From Neobacillus citreus (GTDB lineage: Bacteria > Bacillota > Bacilli > Bacillales > Cytobacillaceae), in NCBI RefSeq assembly GCF_018343545.2, contig NZ_JAGYPE020000013.1:37395-101394 (forward strand): a stretch of DNA of 64,000 nucleotides, given 5' to 3'. Below the pieces are notes generated by a model. It did not search any database, was not told the origin of the DNA, and saw only the letters and a list, made by a program, of their open reading frames with translations. How positions within the stretch are numbered: the stretch's first letter is position 1; the number at the start of each line of letters is the position of its first letter. This document shows, piece after piece, positions 1-7,632 of this stretch. Made by a program: the position numbers and the translations under genes.

Positions 1-885
1 ATAACCCCAGTTATACTCTTTGTCTGAATTCCATTCATCGACTCCTGCGAAATCGTGGAAAGGAAGGAGTTCAAGATGGGTAATGCCCAAATCCTTTACA
101 TAGGATAGGCCTGTGGGTTCTCCATCCACCCCTTTGGTATTTAGTTCACTAGCACCAAGATATAGTCCTTTATTTTTCACACCGCTTTCCGGATGAATCG
201 TAAAGTCGCGGATATGGGCTTCATAAATGATTGCCTCTACTGGACTGGTCATCGGCGGCTGTTCTACCTTTGGCCGTGCTGTTTTCTCTAAACTAACAAT
301 AACTCCATGCTCCCCATTGGCTGATACCGCCTTGGCATACGGATCCACTGCTTCCCGCCATGTTTTGTTAACCTGTACCAGGAAGCTATATTGATACAAT
401 TCCAAGTCGCGATTAATATCTAAACACCATACGCCTCGATCCCCAAGCTTCATTTTTATGATTTCCGCATACTGGGTGGCGGGGTGGCGCAATTTTAATT
501 TCACTTGCGTGGCAGTCGGAGCCCATAATTTAATTTGGGCCCTATCACGTTGATACGTAACTCCCAAGTCATTTCCTTCATAAAAAAACTTATTATCAAA
601 AGCTTCTGTCCTAATAACTGCCCCTATTTGAAGATCCGTCCTGCCGCCATGGTCATCAGCAATCACATATTCTTTGCCAAAACAAATCTCATCAGCTAAC
701 CGGCAAATGTATTTCAGATAATTTTCTATAGGAATTTTATCGATGATGTTCAAAGGACTCTTTTCCGCACCGCAGATTAAAGAAAATGAAGATGACTGGC
801 CATTGTGGTAGGAAAGGGGAAGAAGTATCGTAATAATGGTCATTTCATCCAAATAGGCCTGAAAGATCCTTTTAGTGGATTCCAT
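1..885 (-). CDS. pulA: Type I pullulanase (debranching enzyme), N-terminal 295 codons, cut by window edge
   Basis: I translated this from the minus strand; it is open to base 1. The start ATG (883-885) gives MESTKRIFQAYLDEM. The visible part holds an N-terminal beta-sandwich region, a CBM48-like module (KLWAPTATQVKL, about residues 180-260) and the beginning of the GH13 domain (AIIYEAHIRDFTIHPESG). The last visible codons read YNWGY, the start of the YNWGY(D/N)P motif that identifies type I pullulanases. The family cleaves alpha-1,6 branches in pullulan and glycogen-derived limit dextrins in the cytoplasm. The start overlaps the end of the upstream lipid kinase gene by 14 bp, so the two are probably cotranscribed and coupled. 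The B. subtilis counterpart is amyX, also next to ytlR. It complements the glycogen operon at 54-62 kb. The catalytic residues lie outside the window. Confidence 0.9.
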   Translation of the reverse strand, partial: MESTKRIFQAYLDEMTIITILLPLSYHNGQSSSFSLICGAEKSPLNIIDKIPIENYLKYICRLADEICFGKEYVIADDHGGRTDLQIGAVIRTEAFDNKFFYEGNDLGVTYQRDRAQIKLWAPTATQVKLKLRHPATQYAEIIKMKLGDRGVWCLDINRDLELYQYSFLVQVNKTWREAVDPYAKAVSANGEHGVIVSLEKTARPKVEQPPMTSPVEAIIYEAHIRDFTIHPESGVKNKGLYLGASELNTKGVDGEPTGLSYVKDLGITHLELLPFHDFAGVDEWNSDKEYNWGY

Positions 886-1855
886 TCGAGTCCCTCTCTT
901 TCAAATCAACTTCGTCCTTATAGCGCATTCGCGTTAACACTTGTAACGCTTTTGGAATAATCTCTGCCTTTAATGGAATATGTCCAACATGCTCCCCGTC
1001 TCCATGAACATAGAGTTTCACATCTGAACGGATTGTTATTGCTCTTCCTTGAAATGATTTTACCTCTTTGAAATAAATATGCTTCCCCCAAAAAACACTG
1101 ATAAAAACAATTAAAAGCTTCAATCTTGATAACTCATGAACCACTGTAATATCAAGTAAACCATCCTGTGCTTCAGCTGCAGGTGCAATTTTCATTCCGC
1201 CCCCATAGTAAGGTTGGTTGGAGACAGTCACAAACCATGTTTGTTTAAATTTATGCTCTTTACCGTCAATTGATAAATCAATTGTAGAAGTTTTATAACA
1301 AAATAGTTCTTTCAGAAGAAAGTAAACATAAACCAGACGGCCCAAAGAGAATTTGTTTAGCAGGGATTTTACCCGCGAATGATTGACCTGATATGCTATC
1401 AATGCATCAAATCCGGCTCCCATATTATTAATAAAATATTGATCGGACTTGTCCTGCATCGTAATTTTCCCGGCATCCATCAATGGAGCATCACTTTTCA
1501 TCAGACGAAGCATCACTTTTAGGGCGGCAGCTGGGTCCGCTGGAATTTGAAATCCTCTTGAAAAATCATTTCCCGATCCACCCGGTATAAATCCTAACGT
1601 AATAGTTGGATGGTTAATGATTCCATTCACCACTTCATGAAGTGTCCCGTCACCTCCGACGGCAACGACGATTTTAGAATGGTTATTCTGGGCCGCAATT
1701 TGCGCAGCCAGTTTTCTAGCATGTCCAGAATACTCCGTAAAAAAAGCCAAATAAGAAATTTCCTCTGACTTCAAATTCAGCTCAATTTTTCTCCAAATTT
1801 TATAACAATGGCCATTGCCGGCTTTAGGATTTATCACAAAGTATAATTCTTTCAT
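872..1855 (-). CDS. ytlR: Diacylglycerol/lipid kinase, YegS/BmrU (DgkB) family, YtlR-like
   Basis: The 327-residue protein has the signature of the ATP-dependent lipid kinase family: N-terminal INPKAGNG (8-15), the nucleotide-binding GGDGT loop (67-71) followed by LHEVVNG, and PGGSGNDFSRG (91-101). The family phosphorylates diacylglycerol or related lipids at the inner face of the membrane. The exact substrate cannot be read from sequence; DgkB itself is usually encoded elsewhere, so a YtlR-type paralogue is more likely. The ATG start follows AAGGTTGG at a short spacing. It lies 14 bp downstream of the RNA ligase gene and overlaps the pullulanase start, forming a three-gene minus-strand unit as in B. 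subtilis (ytlP-ytlR-amyX). Confidence 0.85.
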   Translation of the reverse strand: MKELYFVINPKAGNGHCYKIWRKIELNLKSEEISYLAFFTEYSGHARKLAAQIAAQNNHSKIVVAVGGDGTLHEVVNGIINHPTITLGFIPGGSGNDFSRGFQIPADPAAALKVMLRLMKSDAPLMDAGKITMQDKSDQYFINNMGAGFDALIAYQVNHSRVKSLLNKFSLGRLVYVYFLLKELFCYKTSTIDLSIDGKEHKFKQTWFVTVSNQPYYGGGMKIAPAAEAQDGLLDITVVHELSRLKLLIVFISVFWGKHIYFKEVKSFQGRAITIRSDVKLYVHGDGEHVGHIPLKAEIIPKALQVLTRMRYKDEVDLKERDSNGIH

Positions 1856-1869
1856 ATAACCAACCTTTT

Positions 1870-2439
1870 TTATGTTTGTAAAGGAAAAAGTTTAATGGCT
1901 TCATATTTCGGTGTTTGGTTAAGATGTGTTTGATATAACACCACTTCCCCAGCTAGAAAAGGGAGCGATTCGGGCTGAAGCTCTTTCCAAATTGTAAGCT
2001 GCTCCTTTTGGAAGGGAGCGTCTCCACGCCATTTTCTTGCCATTGTAATATGTGGGCGAAACGGCCTTTTTTCGAGCTCAAATCCTGCTTCCTCACATGC
2101 TTGGAATATCTTTTTTCGAAGGGCTTGCAGCTCGGGGCTTTCTTCTGTGTCCGCCCAAAACACTCTCGGGGAATCCTTCGCACCGAATATCCCCAGATCA
2201 TTAATTTTAAGTGTAAATGCTTGTTCAGATTTTATGGCTGATTTGACATTGTTTACGGAAGCTTCAAGCTTTTCGGCTGGAGCAGACCCAAGGAACGCCA
2301 ATGTGATGTGCAGGTCCAGATGGTGCACCCAGCGCTGGAAAGGAAGCGCTGTCCTTAATTGTTCGATATGATTTTTCAGAATTCCTTTCGTTCCTTCAGG
2401 AATTCTTAAAGCATAGAAAAAATGAGTTTGATGTTCCAC
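1870..2439 (-). CDS. thpR: RNA 2',3'-cyclic phosphodiesterase / 2'-5' RNA ligase (ThpR, YtlP)
   Basis: This 189-residue protein belongs to the 2H phosphoesterase superfamily: it has the two catalytic HxTx motifs, HITL at 44-47 and HITM at 130-133, at the usual spacing. Members hydrolyse 2',3'-cyclic phosphates on RNA ends and can ligate tRNA halves through 2'-5' bonds in vitro; the physiological role is not settled. The track start is GTG with a weak ribosome site (AAAGGA is rather far upstream), so the exact start is less certain than the rest. It is the first gene of the minus-strand unit leading to the lipid kinase and pullulanase. Confidence 0.85.
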   Translation of the reverse strand: MEHQTHFFYALRIPEGTKGILKNHIEQLRTALPFQRWVHHLDLHITLAFLGSAPAEKLEASVNNVKSAIKSEQAFTLKINDLGIFGAKDSPRVFWADTEESPELQALRKKIFQACEEAGFELEKRPFRPHITMARKWRGDAPFQKEQLTIWKELQPESLPFLAGEVVLYQTHLNQTPKYEAIKLFPLQT

Positions 2440-2574
2440 CGGCTTTTTTCATTCCTTTATTCCCATTTTAGTATTTTTTCTTCTCATTATATCTATTTTG
2501 CAACAAAGATTATCCGATATTTTTTACATTAAAATTATTTTTATTTATTATAGAAAATAGAAGTAAAGGAAAGG

Positions 2575-3516
2575 ATGGTCCCTATAGTGAAAGTTGTCAG
2601 TAATATTGCAAATTTAATTGGAGAAACACCTTTAGTCAAACTCAATCGGATTGTTCCTAGAGACGGGGCCTCAGTTTATTTGAAGCTGGAGTATTTTAAT
2701 CCAAGTAAAAGTGTAAAGGACCGAGCTGCTTTTAATATGATTGCAGAAGCAGAGAAGGCAGGAAAGTTAACTCCCGGCGCAACAATCATTGAGCCGACAA
2801 GCGGCAACACAGGAATCGGGCTGGCCATGAATGCAGCGGCACGCGGATATAAAGCCATTATTATCATGCCTGATACAATGACCCAGGAACGCATTAATAT
2901 CTTAAAAGCTTACGGGGCTGAGGTTGTGCTTACCCCAGGAGATGAAAAAATGCCAGGTGCCATTAGGAAGGCGCAGGAACTTGCCGCTGAAATACCAAAC
3001 AGTTTTATTCCAATGCAGTTTGAAAATGAAGCAAATCCCAATGCACATCGGACTTCCACGGCTTTGGAGATTATCGAGGCTGTTAAAGAAATTGGCAAGC
3101 CGCTTGGAGCGTTTGTTGCAACAGCGGGAACAGGTGGTACGATTACCGGGACTGGTGAAGTGTTAAAGGAGCATTTTGCGAATATAACCGTCCACGTCGT
3201 CGAACCAAAGGGATCGCCTGTTTTATCAGGGGGCAAACCCGGAAAGCACAAGCTTGTCGGAACAAGCCCGGGATTTATTCCGGAAATTCTGAACCAAGAT
3301 GTTTATGATGAAATTCATCAAATTAGCGATGAAGATGCCTACGATATTGCGCGGAGATTAGCGACGGAGGAAGGAATACTCGTCGGCCCGTCATCAGGCG
3401 GAGCCTGCTTTGCCGCGTTACAGGTTGCCAAGCGTTTATCTCCTGATGAAATCGTTATCTGCATCGCCTGTGATACAGGAGAACGGTATTTATCGAGTGA
3501 TTTGTTTCAGTTTTAA
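2575..3516 (+). CDS. Cysteine synthase-like PLP enzyme (CysK family, YtkP-like)
   Basis: A fold-type II PLP enzyme of the O-acetylserine sulfhydrylase family, which makes cysteine from O-acetylserine and sulfide. Visible motifs: LIGETPLVKL at the N-terminus, the PLP lysine in NPSKSVKDR (K48 from the ATG), the phosphate loop TSGNTG (75-80), a glycine-rich TAGTGGTITG, and the C-terminal GPSSGGA. At 313 residues it has family length. Two starts are possible: ATG 2575, very close to AAAGGA, or GTG 2587, eight bases after AAGGATGG. The GTG start gives MKVVSNIANLIGETP, which looks more like CysK and may be the true one. The B. subtilis gene at this place is ytkP, a paralogue of the main CysK, so its in vivo substrate may differ. 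It is transcribed alone. Confidence 0.85.
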   Translation: MVPIVKVVSNIANLIGETPLVKLNRIVPRDGASVYLKLEYFNPSKSVKDRAAFNMIAEAEKAGKLTPGATIIEPTSGNTGIGLAMNAAARGYKAIIIMPDTMTQERINILKAYGAEVVLTPGDEKMPGAIRKAQELAAEIPNSFIPMQFENEANPNAHRTSTALEIIEAVKEIGKPLGAFVATAGTGGTITGTGEVLKEHFANITVHVVEPKGSPVLSGGKPGKHKLVGTSPGFIPEILNQDVYDEIHQISDEDAYDIARRLATEEGILVGPSSGGACFAALQVAKRLSPDEIVICIACDTGERYLSSDLFQF

Positions 3517-3537
3517 TCCATAGGGCCTCATGATTGG

Positions 3538-3728
3538 ACTACCTGGTTTACTCTCGGATAAGTTTGGTTTACTCTCGGATAAGTTTGATTTACTCTCGGA
3601 TAAGCTCGGATTACTCTCGGATAAGCCTGGTTTACTCTCGGATACGCCCGGTTTACTCTCGCATAATCCTGATTTACTCTCGGATACGCCCGGTTTACTC
3701 TCGGATAAATAAAATTTACTCTCGAAAG
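3538..3728. repeat. 21-bp tandem repeat block, about nine copies
   Basis: Between the cysteine synthase-like gene and dat there are about nine head-to-tail copies of a 21-bp unit with the core TTTACTCTCGGATAAG; the last copies are more diverged. Because 21 is a multiple of three, most frames stay open and produce repeated peptides (LLSDKxG or VYSRIS on plus, YPRVNQA on minus). I find no ribosome site and the minus-strand reading runs through a transcription terminator, so I treat it as non-coding. No spacers separate the units, which excludes a CRISPR. Confidence 0.85.
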
Positions 3729-3748
3729 CCCATTTTTCTCTGACTTTA

Positions 3749-3778
3749 AAAAGACGTGGACCCTAATCCACGTCTTTT
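3749..3778. terminator. Rho-independent terminator (end of dat, possibly bidirectional)
   Basis: The arms AAAAGACGTGGA and TCCACGTCTTTT pair perfectly around a six-base loop, with T runs on both strands. It sits directly after the dat stop and can stop transcription from either side. Confidence 0.85.
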
Positions 3779-3781
3779 CCC

Positions 3782-4636
3782 TTATAACGATCCGCATTGT
3801 TTTTCAATTTCTTGAGTAAATAGTTCCTGTAATCTGCTTGTTAACGGGCCGGGAACCCCGTTTCCAACCTTTTTGCCCCCAACTTCAATGATTGGCATAA
3901 CCTCACCTGTTGTACTTGATAAGAACACTTCATCAGCAGCAGCCAATTCATCCAGCGTAAATGTCCGTTCCTCAACCGGGATATTGTTGGCAGCACAGAC
4001 CTGCAAAACAACGTCCTTGGTAATCCCTTTTAAAATCAAGTTATCCGATTGATGCGTGATGACCACGCCATTTTTCACAATAAAAATATTAGTAGAGCTT
4101 CCTTCAGTCACATCCTGTCCGCGATGCAGGATTGCTTCAAAGCAGCCCTTCTCAGCGGCCTGTTGTTTGGCAAGGATACTGCCGAGCAAATTTAAGCTTT
4201 TTATGTCACAGCGAAGCCAGCGGATATCCTCTGTAAGTATCGTTTTCACACCATTTTTCAAATTCTCAGCCGGCCTTGGAAGCTCCTTCGTATAGGCAGT
4301 CAGGGCCGGTACCACTTCTTTTGCCGGAAAAGAATGATTACGAGGCGCAACCCCCCTAGTAACCTGCATATAAACGATGCCGGTATGCAGCTTATTCTTT
4401 CCAACCAATTCCTCCAGCATTTCTGATAATTGTTCTGTAGAGTATGGTAGCGTTATGCCAATACTTTCTGAACTTTTTACAAAGCGATCCAAATGCTCCT
4501 TAATGGTAAACATTTTTCCGTTATAGACGCGAATGACCTCATATACTCCATCACCAAATTGATAGCCGCGGTCTTCAATGTCGACCATAGCTTCTGACCG
4601 GTCTATCAGCGTACCATTTAAAATTGCATAAGTCAT
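3782..4636 (-). CDS. dat: D-alanine/D-amino-acid aminotransferase
   Basis: A fold-type IV PLP transaminase. It interconverts D-alanine and D-glutamate with their keto acids and supplies D-amino acids for the cell wall. Diagnostic features are the N-terminal YAILNGTL, EDRGYQFGDGVYEVIRVYNG and the catalytic lysine in CDIKSLNLLG (K146, matching K145 of the characterised Bacillus enzyme); length 284 residues. I chose ATG 4636 because AAGGAG lies eight bases upstream; the TTG six bases earlier (4642) would be too close to that site. The gene is monocistronic, ends in the terminator at 3749-3778, and is separated from the next gene by about 580 bp with a dispersed repeat. Branched-chain or D-amino-acid specificity cannot be proved from sequence, but similarity to the D-specific enzymes is strong. 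Confidence 0.92.
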   Translation of the reverse strand: MTYAILNGTLIDRSEAMVDIEDRGYQFGDGVYEVIRVYNGKMFTIKEHLDRFVKSSESIGITLPYSTEQLSEMLEELVGKNKLHTGIVYMQVTRGVAPRNHSFPAKEVVPALTAYTKELPRPAENLKNGVKTILTEDIRWLRCDIKSLNLLGSILAKQQAAEKGCFEAILHRGQDVTEGSSTNIFIVKNGVVITHQSDNLILKGITKDVVLQVCAANNIPVEERTFTLDELAAADEVFLSSTTGEVMPIIEVGGKKVGNGVPGPLTSRLQELFTQEIEKQCGSL

Positions 4637-4847
4637 GTCCAATACTCCTTTTTATACTATTTTACTAGTGTTTTCTCTCCTAAGAAAATCTTCCTGAAAA
4701 TATCTTACCAATATTTTCGTGAAAAACGAAGTTCTGGACAGCCTATTCGTCTTTTTTCCTTGAGTTATAATTGAGATGTTTTTACAAAAAATTCAAAAAA
4801 TTATCATAATCCTAACATGTAGCCCCATAACTTATAGTATGAAAATA

Positions 4848-4966
4848 AATGAAAACTCGTCGATTGACGAGTCCAATAGGACGAAGTCAGAGGCGTAGTT
4901 GAATTTATGCGTTAGGAAAGTATTAATTTGAAAAATTTATGCTTTCCTATTAGCTAAAAAAGGAGG
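4848..4966 (+). repeat. Dispersed RNA-like repeat element, copy 1
   Basis: This is one of three copies of the same element in the window (others near 30870 and 54196). Order: ATGAAAACTCGTC, a six-base-pair hairpin CTCGTC-GATT-GACGAG, a second hairpin GTCC-AATA-GGAC, the constant stretch GAGGCGTAGTTGAATTTAT, then a 15-bp stem (AGGAAAGTAT... with ...GCTTTCCT, one G.U and one U.U) and TATTAGC followed by an A run. Differences between copies preserve pairing in the hairpins. No reading frame is maintained. It lies in the intergenic region upstream of the DeoR-type gene. The region from 4637 to here shows nothing else I can support. Confidence 0.7.
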
Positions 4967-5026
4967 CAGAAAATCTCAAAAATTTGAAACCTTGTAAGCA
5001 TTTTTACGTAAACTTTACTATTGTGG

Positions 5027-5055
5027 TAGAAATTTTCTGAAATTATGGGTACAAT
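5027..5055 (+). promoter_or_regulatory. Possible sigma-A promoter with CodY-like box before ytzE
   Basis: TAGAAA (5027-5032) and TACAAT (5050-5055) are 17 bp apart. The stretch AATTTTCTGAAATTA (5031-5045) between them matches the CodY consensus AATTTTCWGAAAATT at 13 of 15 positions. Single-site matches of this quality occur by chance in AT-rich DNA, so this is a suggestion only. Confidence 0.35.
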
Positions 5056-5214
5056 ATGGTTAGATGTATGACATCTAAGTACCACTTCAATGATTCCAAA
5101 AAAGGAGATGTCTGCGCGGAAAAGAAAACTACATATGTTGAAGAATCTTCTTCAAAGAGGCTGTCGGTAGAGGGATTAAGCCATAGGTTTGAAAAAAGGA
5201 TAGGGAGTGGTTCT

Positions 5215-5436
5215 TTGAAACCTTCAACTAACCGGATGTTAAACCGCATCAAATGTATCTACATGTTTATCCGCAATAACGGCACTGTAACAACGCAGGA
5301 ACTTGTAGAGGAATTTGGTATCACTCCTCGCACCATACAACGAGATTTAAATGTCTTAGCCTACAATGACTTGGTAATCAGCCCAAGCCGCGGAAAATGG
5401 ACAACAACAGAAAAGAAAGTGAAGATGTCATCTTAA
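5215..5436 (+). CDS. ytzE: Small DeoR-type helix-turn-helix protein (YtzE-like)
   Basis: A 73-residue protein made almost only of a DeoR-family winged HTH (about residues 8-60: IKCIYMFIRNNGTVTTQELV, then EEFGITPRTIQRDLNVLAYN), ending in KWTTTEKKVKMSS. It lacks the sugar-phosphate-binding domain of full DeoR regulators, so it may be a stand-alone DNA-binding protein; its target is unknown. The frame is open upstream to 5056, but the upstream part (SKYHFNDSKKGDVCAEKK) is not HTH-like; TTG 5215 after GGGAGTGG gives the conserved KPSTNRMLNRIK start. B. subtilis has a similar small gene, ytzE, in the same chromosomal region. The terminator at 5469 follows. Confidence 0.75.
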   Translation: MKPSTNRMLNRIKCIYMFIRNNGTVTTQELVEEFGITPRTIQRDLNVLAYNDLVISPSRGKWTTTEKKVKMSS

Positions 5437-5468
5437 ATTATCAACTAAAATTTCATTTGAACATAAAA

Positions 5469-5506
5469 ACAGTACAGGGAAAAATTACCTGTGCTGTTTT
5501 GTTTTG
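5469..5506 (+). terminator. Rho-independent terminator after ytzE
   Basis: CAGTACAGG pairs with CCTGTGCTG (one G.U) around a nine-base loop and is followed by TTTTGTTTTG. It closes the ytzE transcript. Confidence 0.8.
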
Positions 5507-5558
5507 TTTAACAAGGTAATCACCCTTTTTGGCAACACTCTAAAAGGCGGAATTTATC

Positions 5559-6085
5559 ATGACTATTTATAGCGACTCTTCTATTCTGACTGATGGAGAT
5601 ATGAAATTCCTTCTTAATCTATTGCCAAATAATTTAGAACCTCTTCCTGATATTTATCTTTTCGAGGATTGACAATCTGTAGTTTCATTAATAGGTGCTC
5701 ACGCCAGCCTGTTTGAACGCTACAGTCTATTAAAATCTATTATTCAAAACTGTGTTTTTTCAACCTTTAACTTTAAACATAATATAATATTCCTTTACCT
5801 TTTTAATTTACCTTATAAAGATAAGCATTTAGTCAAACTCCATGGCGCCTATTGTTTATTTCATGAAATCCGTCACCATCAGCAGTTTTCCCTTAACAAA
5901 CAGCAGTTTCACTCATATTCATTAAATTCAGGACCCTACAATGGGTTGAAAAAGACGCAAACCAATTTGCCGTCAGGTGGATGAGAAAAAACCGGAAATC
6001 TATTAATGAAAAATTTCATCTTTCACATTCCTCATGGGATATTAGAGTAAATGAACATAATCGGCTTAGAATCGTTGCACATTAA
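5559..6085 (+). pseudogene. Decayed small HExxH metallopeptidase-like gene
   Basis: Starting at ATG 5559 the frame reads MTIYSDSSILTDGDMKF and is interrupted by TGA at 5670-5672. Read through, the same frame continues for 100 codons to LVKLHGAYCLFHEIRHHQQF, where HEIRH (codons 102-106) is an HExxH zinc motif. A second lesion, a shift near 5940, moves the frame so that it continues WVEKDANQFAVRWMRKNRKS and ends at TAA 6083-6085. The downstream E-x-D-A-x-x-F-A stretch is what one expects for the third zinc ligand region of small ImmA/IrrE-like or DUF3920-like peptidases. So one in-frame stop and one frameshift disable a gene of about 175 codons. The family name is an inference; sequencing error could explain one lesion but hardly both. 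Confidence 0.65.
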
Positions 6086-6107
6086 TATTCCTAGTATAAT
6101 ATTTTCT

Positions 6108-6135
6108 TTGACAAACGAAGAAAAAATGGTATATT
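6108..6135 (+). promoter_or_regulatory. Sigma-A promoter of the amino-acid permease gene
   Basis: A perfect -35 TTGACA (6108-6113) and a -10 TATATT (6130-6135) are separated by 16 bp, about 60 bp upstream of the permease start. Confidence 0.7.
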
Positions 6136-6154
6136 AGTATAAAATACTTTAGCA

Positions 6155-6170
6155 CTTAAAAGCGTTTAAG
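6155..6170. promoter_or_regulatory. Perfect palindrome downstream of the permease promoter, possible operator
   Basis: CTTAAA-AGCG-TTTAAG is a perfect inverted repeat located just after the predicted transcription start of the permease gene. That is a typical position for a repressor operator. No regulator can be assigned. Confidence 0.35.
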
Positions 6171-6195
6171 TAAAAAAGAAAAAGTGGGTCTGATT

Positions 6196-7569
6196 ATGTT
6201 AAAAAAAAGTCAACAGGATTTAAAAAAAGGGCTGCTGCCGAGGCATGTACAGTTTATGGCATTAGCAGGAATGATTGGAACGGGTATTTTTAAAGGAAGC
6301 TCTGATACTTTGCATATTGCCGGTCCGAGTGTTGTGATCACCTATTTAATAGGCGGGATGCTATTATTTATCGTTATGGCGGCTTTGGGGGAAATGGCGC
6401 TGGCAAACCCCAATCACAATGTCCAGCATCTTGTCCATAAAGCCTTTGGATTCCGCTTTTCATTTATTGTCGGCTGGCTTTATTGGATTAACTGGATTCT
6501 TGTGACCATCGTTGAATTGCTGGCAGCAGGAAGCTTCTTGCAATTTTGGTTTCCGACTGCCCCGCTATGGCTACTAAGTTTTATATGCGCAGCGGTAATA
6601 GTTGGGATCAATCTTTTTCAAGTAAAATATTATGGTGAACTTGAATTTTGGTTTGCCGGAATCAAAATCCTTGCCTTAGTGGCTTTTATTATCTTAGGAG
6701 CGTTACTTATATTTGGATTTATTCCAAGCACCGTACATGACCCGGTATCAAATTATACAGGAAACGGTGGATTTTTCCCTAATGGTATTGGCGGGATCAT
6801 GAGCGCCTTTTTGGTTGTTATGTTTTCATATGGAGGCGCAGAGCTAATTGGAGTTGCTGTTACAGAAACGAAGGACAGTGAACGTGTTCTGCCGCAAATT
6901 ATTAAAGGTGCCATTTTCCGTGTAATCATTTTTTACATTTTTCCAATCCTTATTATTTGTGGAATTATGCCTTGGAATAAGGTAACTGGCGAGGATAGCC
7001 CCTTCGTTCAGGTATTCAGCAGCGCCGGACTGCCGGGTGCGGCCCACATCATGAATTTTGTATTGTTAACAGCTGTTTTGTCTGCTGCCAATTCTGGCAT
7101 TTATGCAACTTCAAGGACACTGTTTTCAATGGCTCAAAGTGGTGTAGCACCGAAAGGGTTAGCCAAGACATCTGCAAACGGAATTCCTATTGCAGGGATC
7201 TCCATTACAAGTGTTTTTATTGCAGCGGGGGTTTATCTTGCCTATTTAACACCCAGCCAGGTCATCAGTTATCTAATGACCATCCCCGGATTTACAATCA
7301 TGTTAATTTGGATTAGTATTTGCCTTGCGCAATTAAAACTCCGCCCATATTATAACGAAAAACCGAGATTTCTTGTAAAATGGTTCCCGTACACTACCAT
7401 TTTCGCTGTTATTTCTCTAAGTACCATTTTTATTATGTTTTTGCTTAACCCTAACAATTTAATTGGATCAAGTGTTTGTGTAATTACTGTTGGAGTATTG
7501 GTTATCCTTTCATTTTTTACACAAAAAAGAGGCACAAAACTTAGCATAAATCCATCAAGTCCCTTTTAA
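6196..7569 (+). CDS. Amino-acid permease, APC superfamily AAT family (YtnA-like)
   Basis: A 457-residue integral membrane protein with about twelve hydrophobic segments. The N-terminus (QDLKKGLLPRHVQFMALAGM, then IGTGIFKGS) is the amino-acid transporter signature of the APC superfamily (conserved GxGIF motif in the unwound first helix). Members import amino acids by proton symport; YtnA, RocE, HutM and AnsP types cannot be separated safely here. I prefer ATG 6196, seven bases after AAGTGGG, over GTG 6184. The gene is alone between its own promoter and a strong terminator. In B. subtilis ytnA sits beside asnB; here that place is occupied by other genes, so either the gene moved or it is a paralogue. 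Confidence 0.85.
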   Translation: MLKKSQQDLKKGLLPRHVQFMALAGMIGTGIFKGSSDTLHIAGPSVVITYLIGGMLLFIVMAALGEMALANPNHNVQHLVHKAFGFRFSFIVGWLYWINWILVTIVELLAAGSFLQFWFPTAPLWLLSFICAAVIVGINLFQVKYYGELEFWFAGIKILALVAFIILGALLIFGFIPSTVHDPVSNYTGNGGFFPNGIGGIMSAFLVVMFSYGGAELIGVAVTETKDSERVLPQIIKGAIFRVIIFYIFPILIICGIMPWNKVTGEDSPFVQVFSSAGLPGAAHIMNFVLLTAVLSAANSGIYATSRTLFSMAQSGVAPKGLAKTSANGIPIAGISITSVFIAAGVYLAYLTPSQVISYLMTIPGFTIMLIWISICLAQLKLRPYYNEKPRFLVKWFPYTTIFAVISLSTIFIMFLLNPNNLIGSSVCVITVGVLVILSFFTQKRGTKLSINPSSPF

Positions 7570-7624
7570 AAGGCAGCCCCAAAAGGTCGTTGAATGACGA
7601 CATTTTTGGGGGCTGCCTTTTTCT
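7569..7624. terminator. Strong terminator after the permease, probably bidirectional
   Basis: AAAGGCAGCCCC pairs with GGGGCTGCCTTT, with a second inner stem GTCGTTGAATGACGAC. It is followed by T residues on plus and preceded by A residues, so it can also end the DUF2935 transcript arriving on minus. Confidence 0.85.
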
Positions 7625-7632
7625 TTATATGA

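Noticed and set aside
3538..3728. CRISPR array
   Set aside because: Units are contiguous with no unique spacers, and no cas genes are near.
3528..3797. 89-residue minus-strand protein with YPRVNQ repeats, and the matching plus-strand frames
   Set aside because: Open only because of the 21-bp period; the minus frame runs through a terminator and has no ribosome site, and it overlaps the dat stop.
4850..4910. Hammerhead ribozyme in the dispersed element
   Set aside because: GAGTCC...GGACGAA looks like the hammerhead stem II region, but the invariant CUGANGA is not present in any of the three copies (for example GATTGGCAAG in copy 2), and no stems I and III with a cleavage site can be drawn.
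5056..5214. N-terminal extension of the DeoR-type gene
   Set aside because: No family similarity, odd composition, and a better TTG start with a ribosome site at 5215.
5559..5672. Real 37-residue small protein at the start of the pseudogene
   Set aside because: The same frame continues after the stop with metallopeptidase motifs, so decay of a larger gene is the simpler reading.
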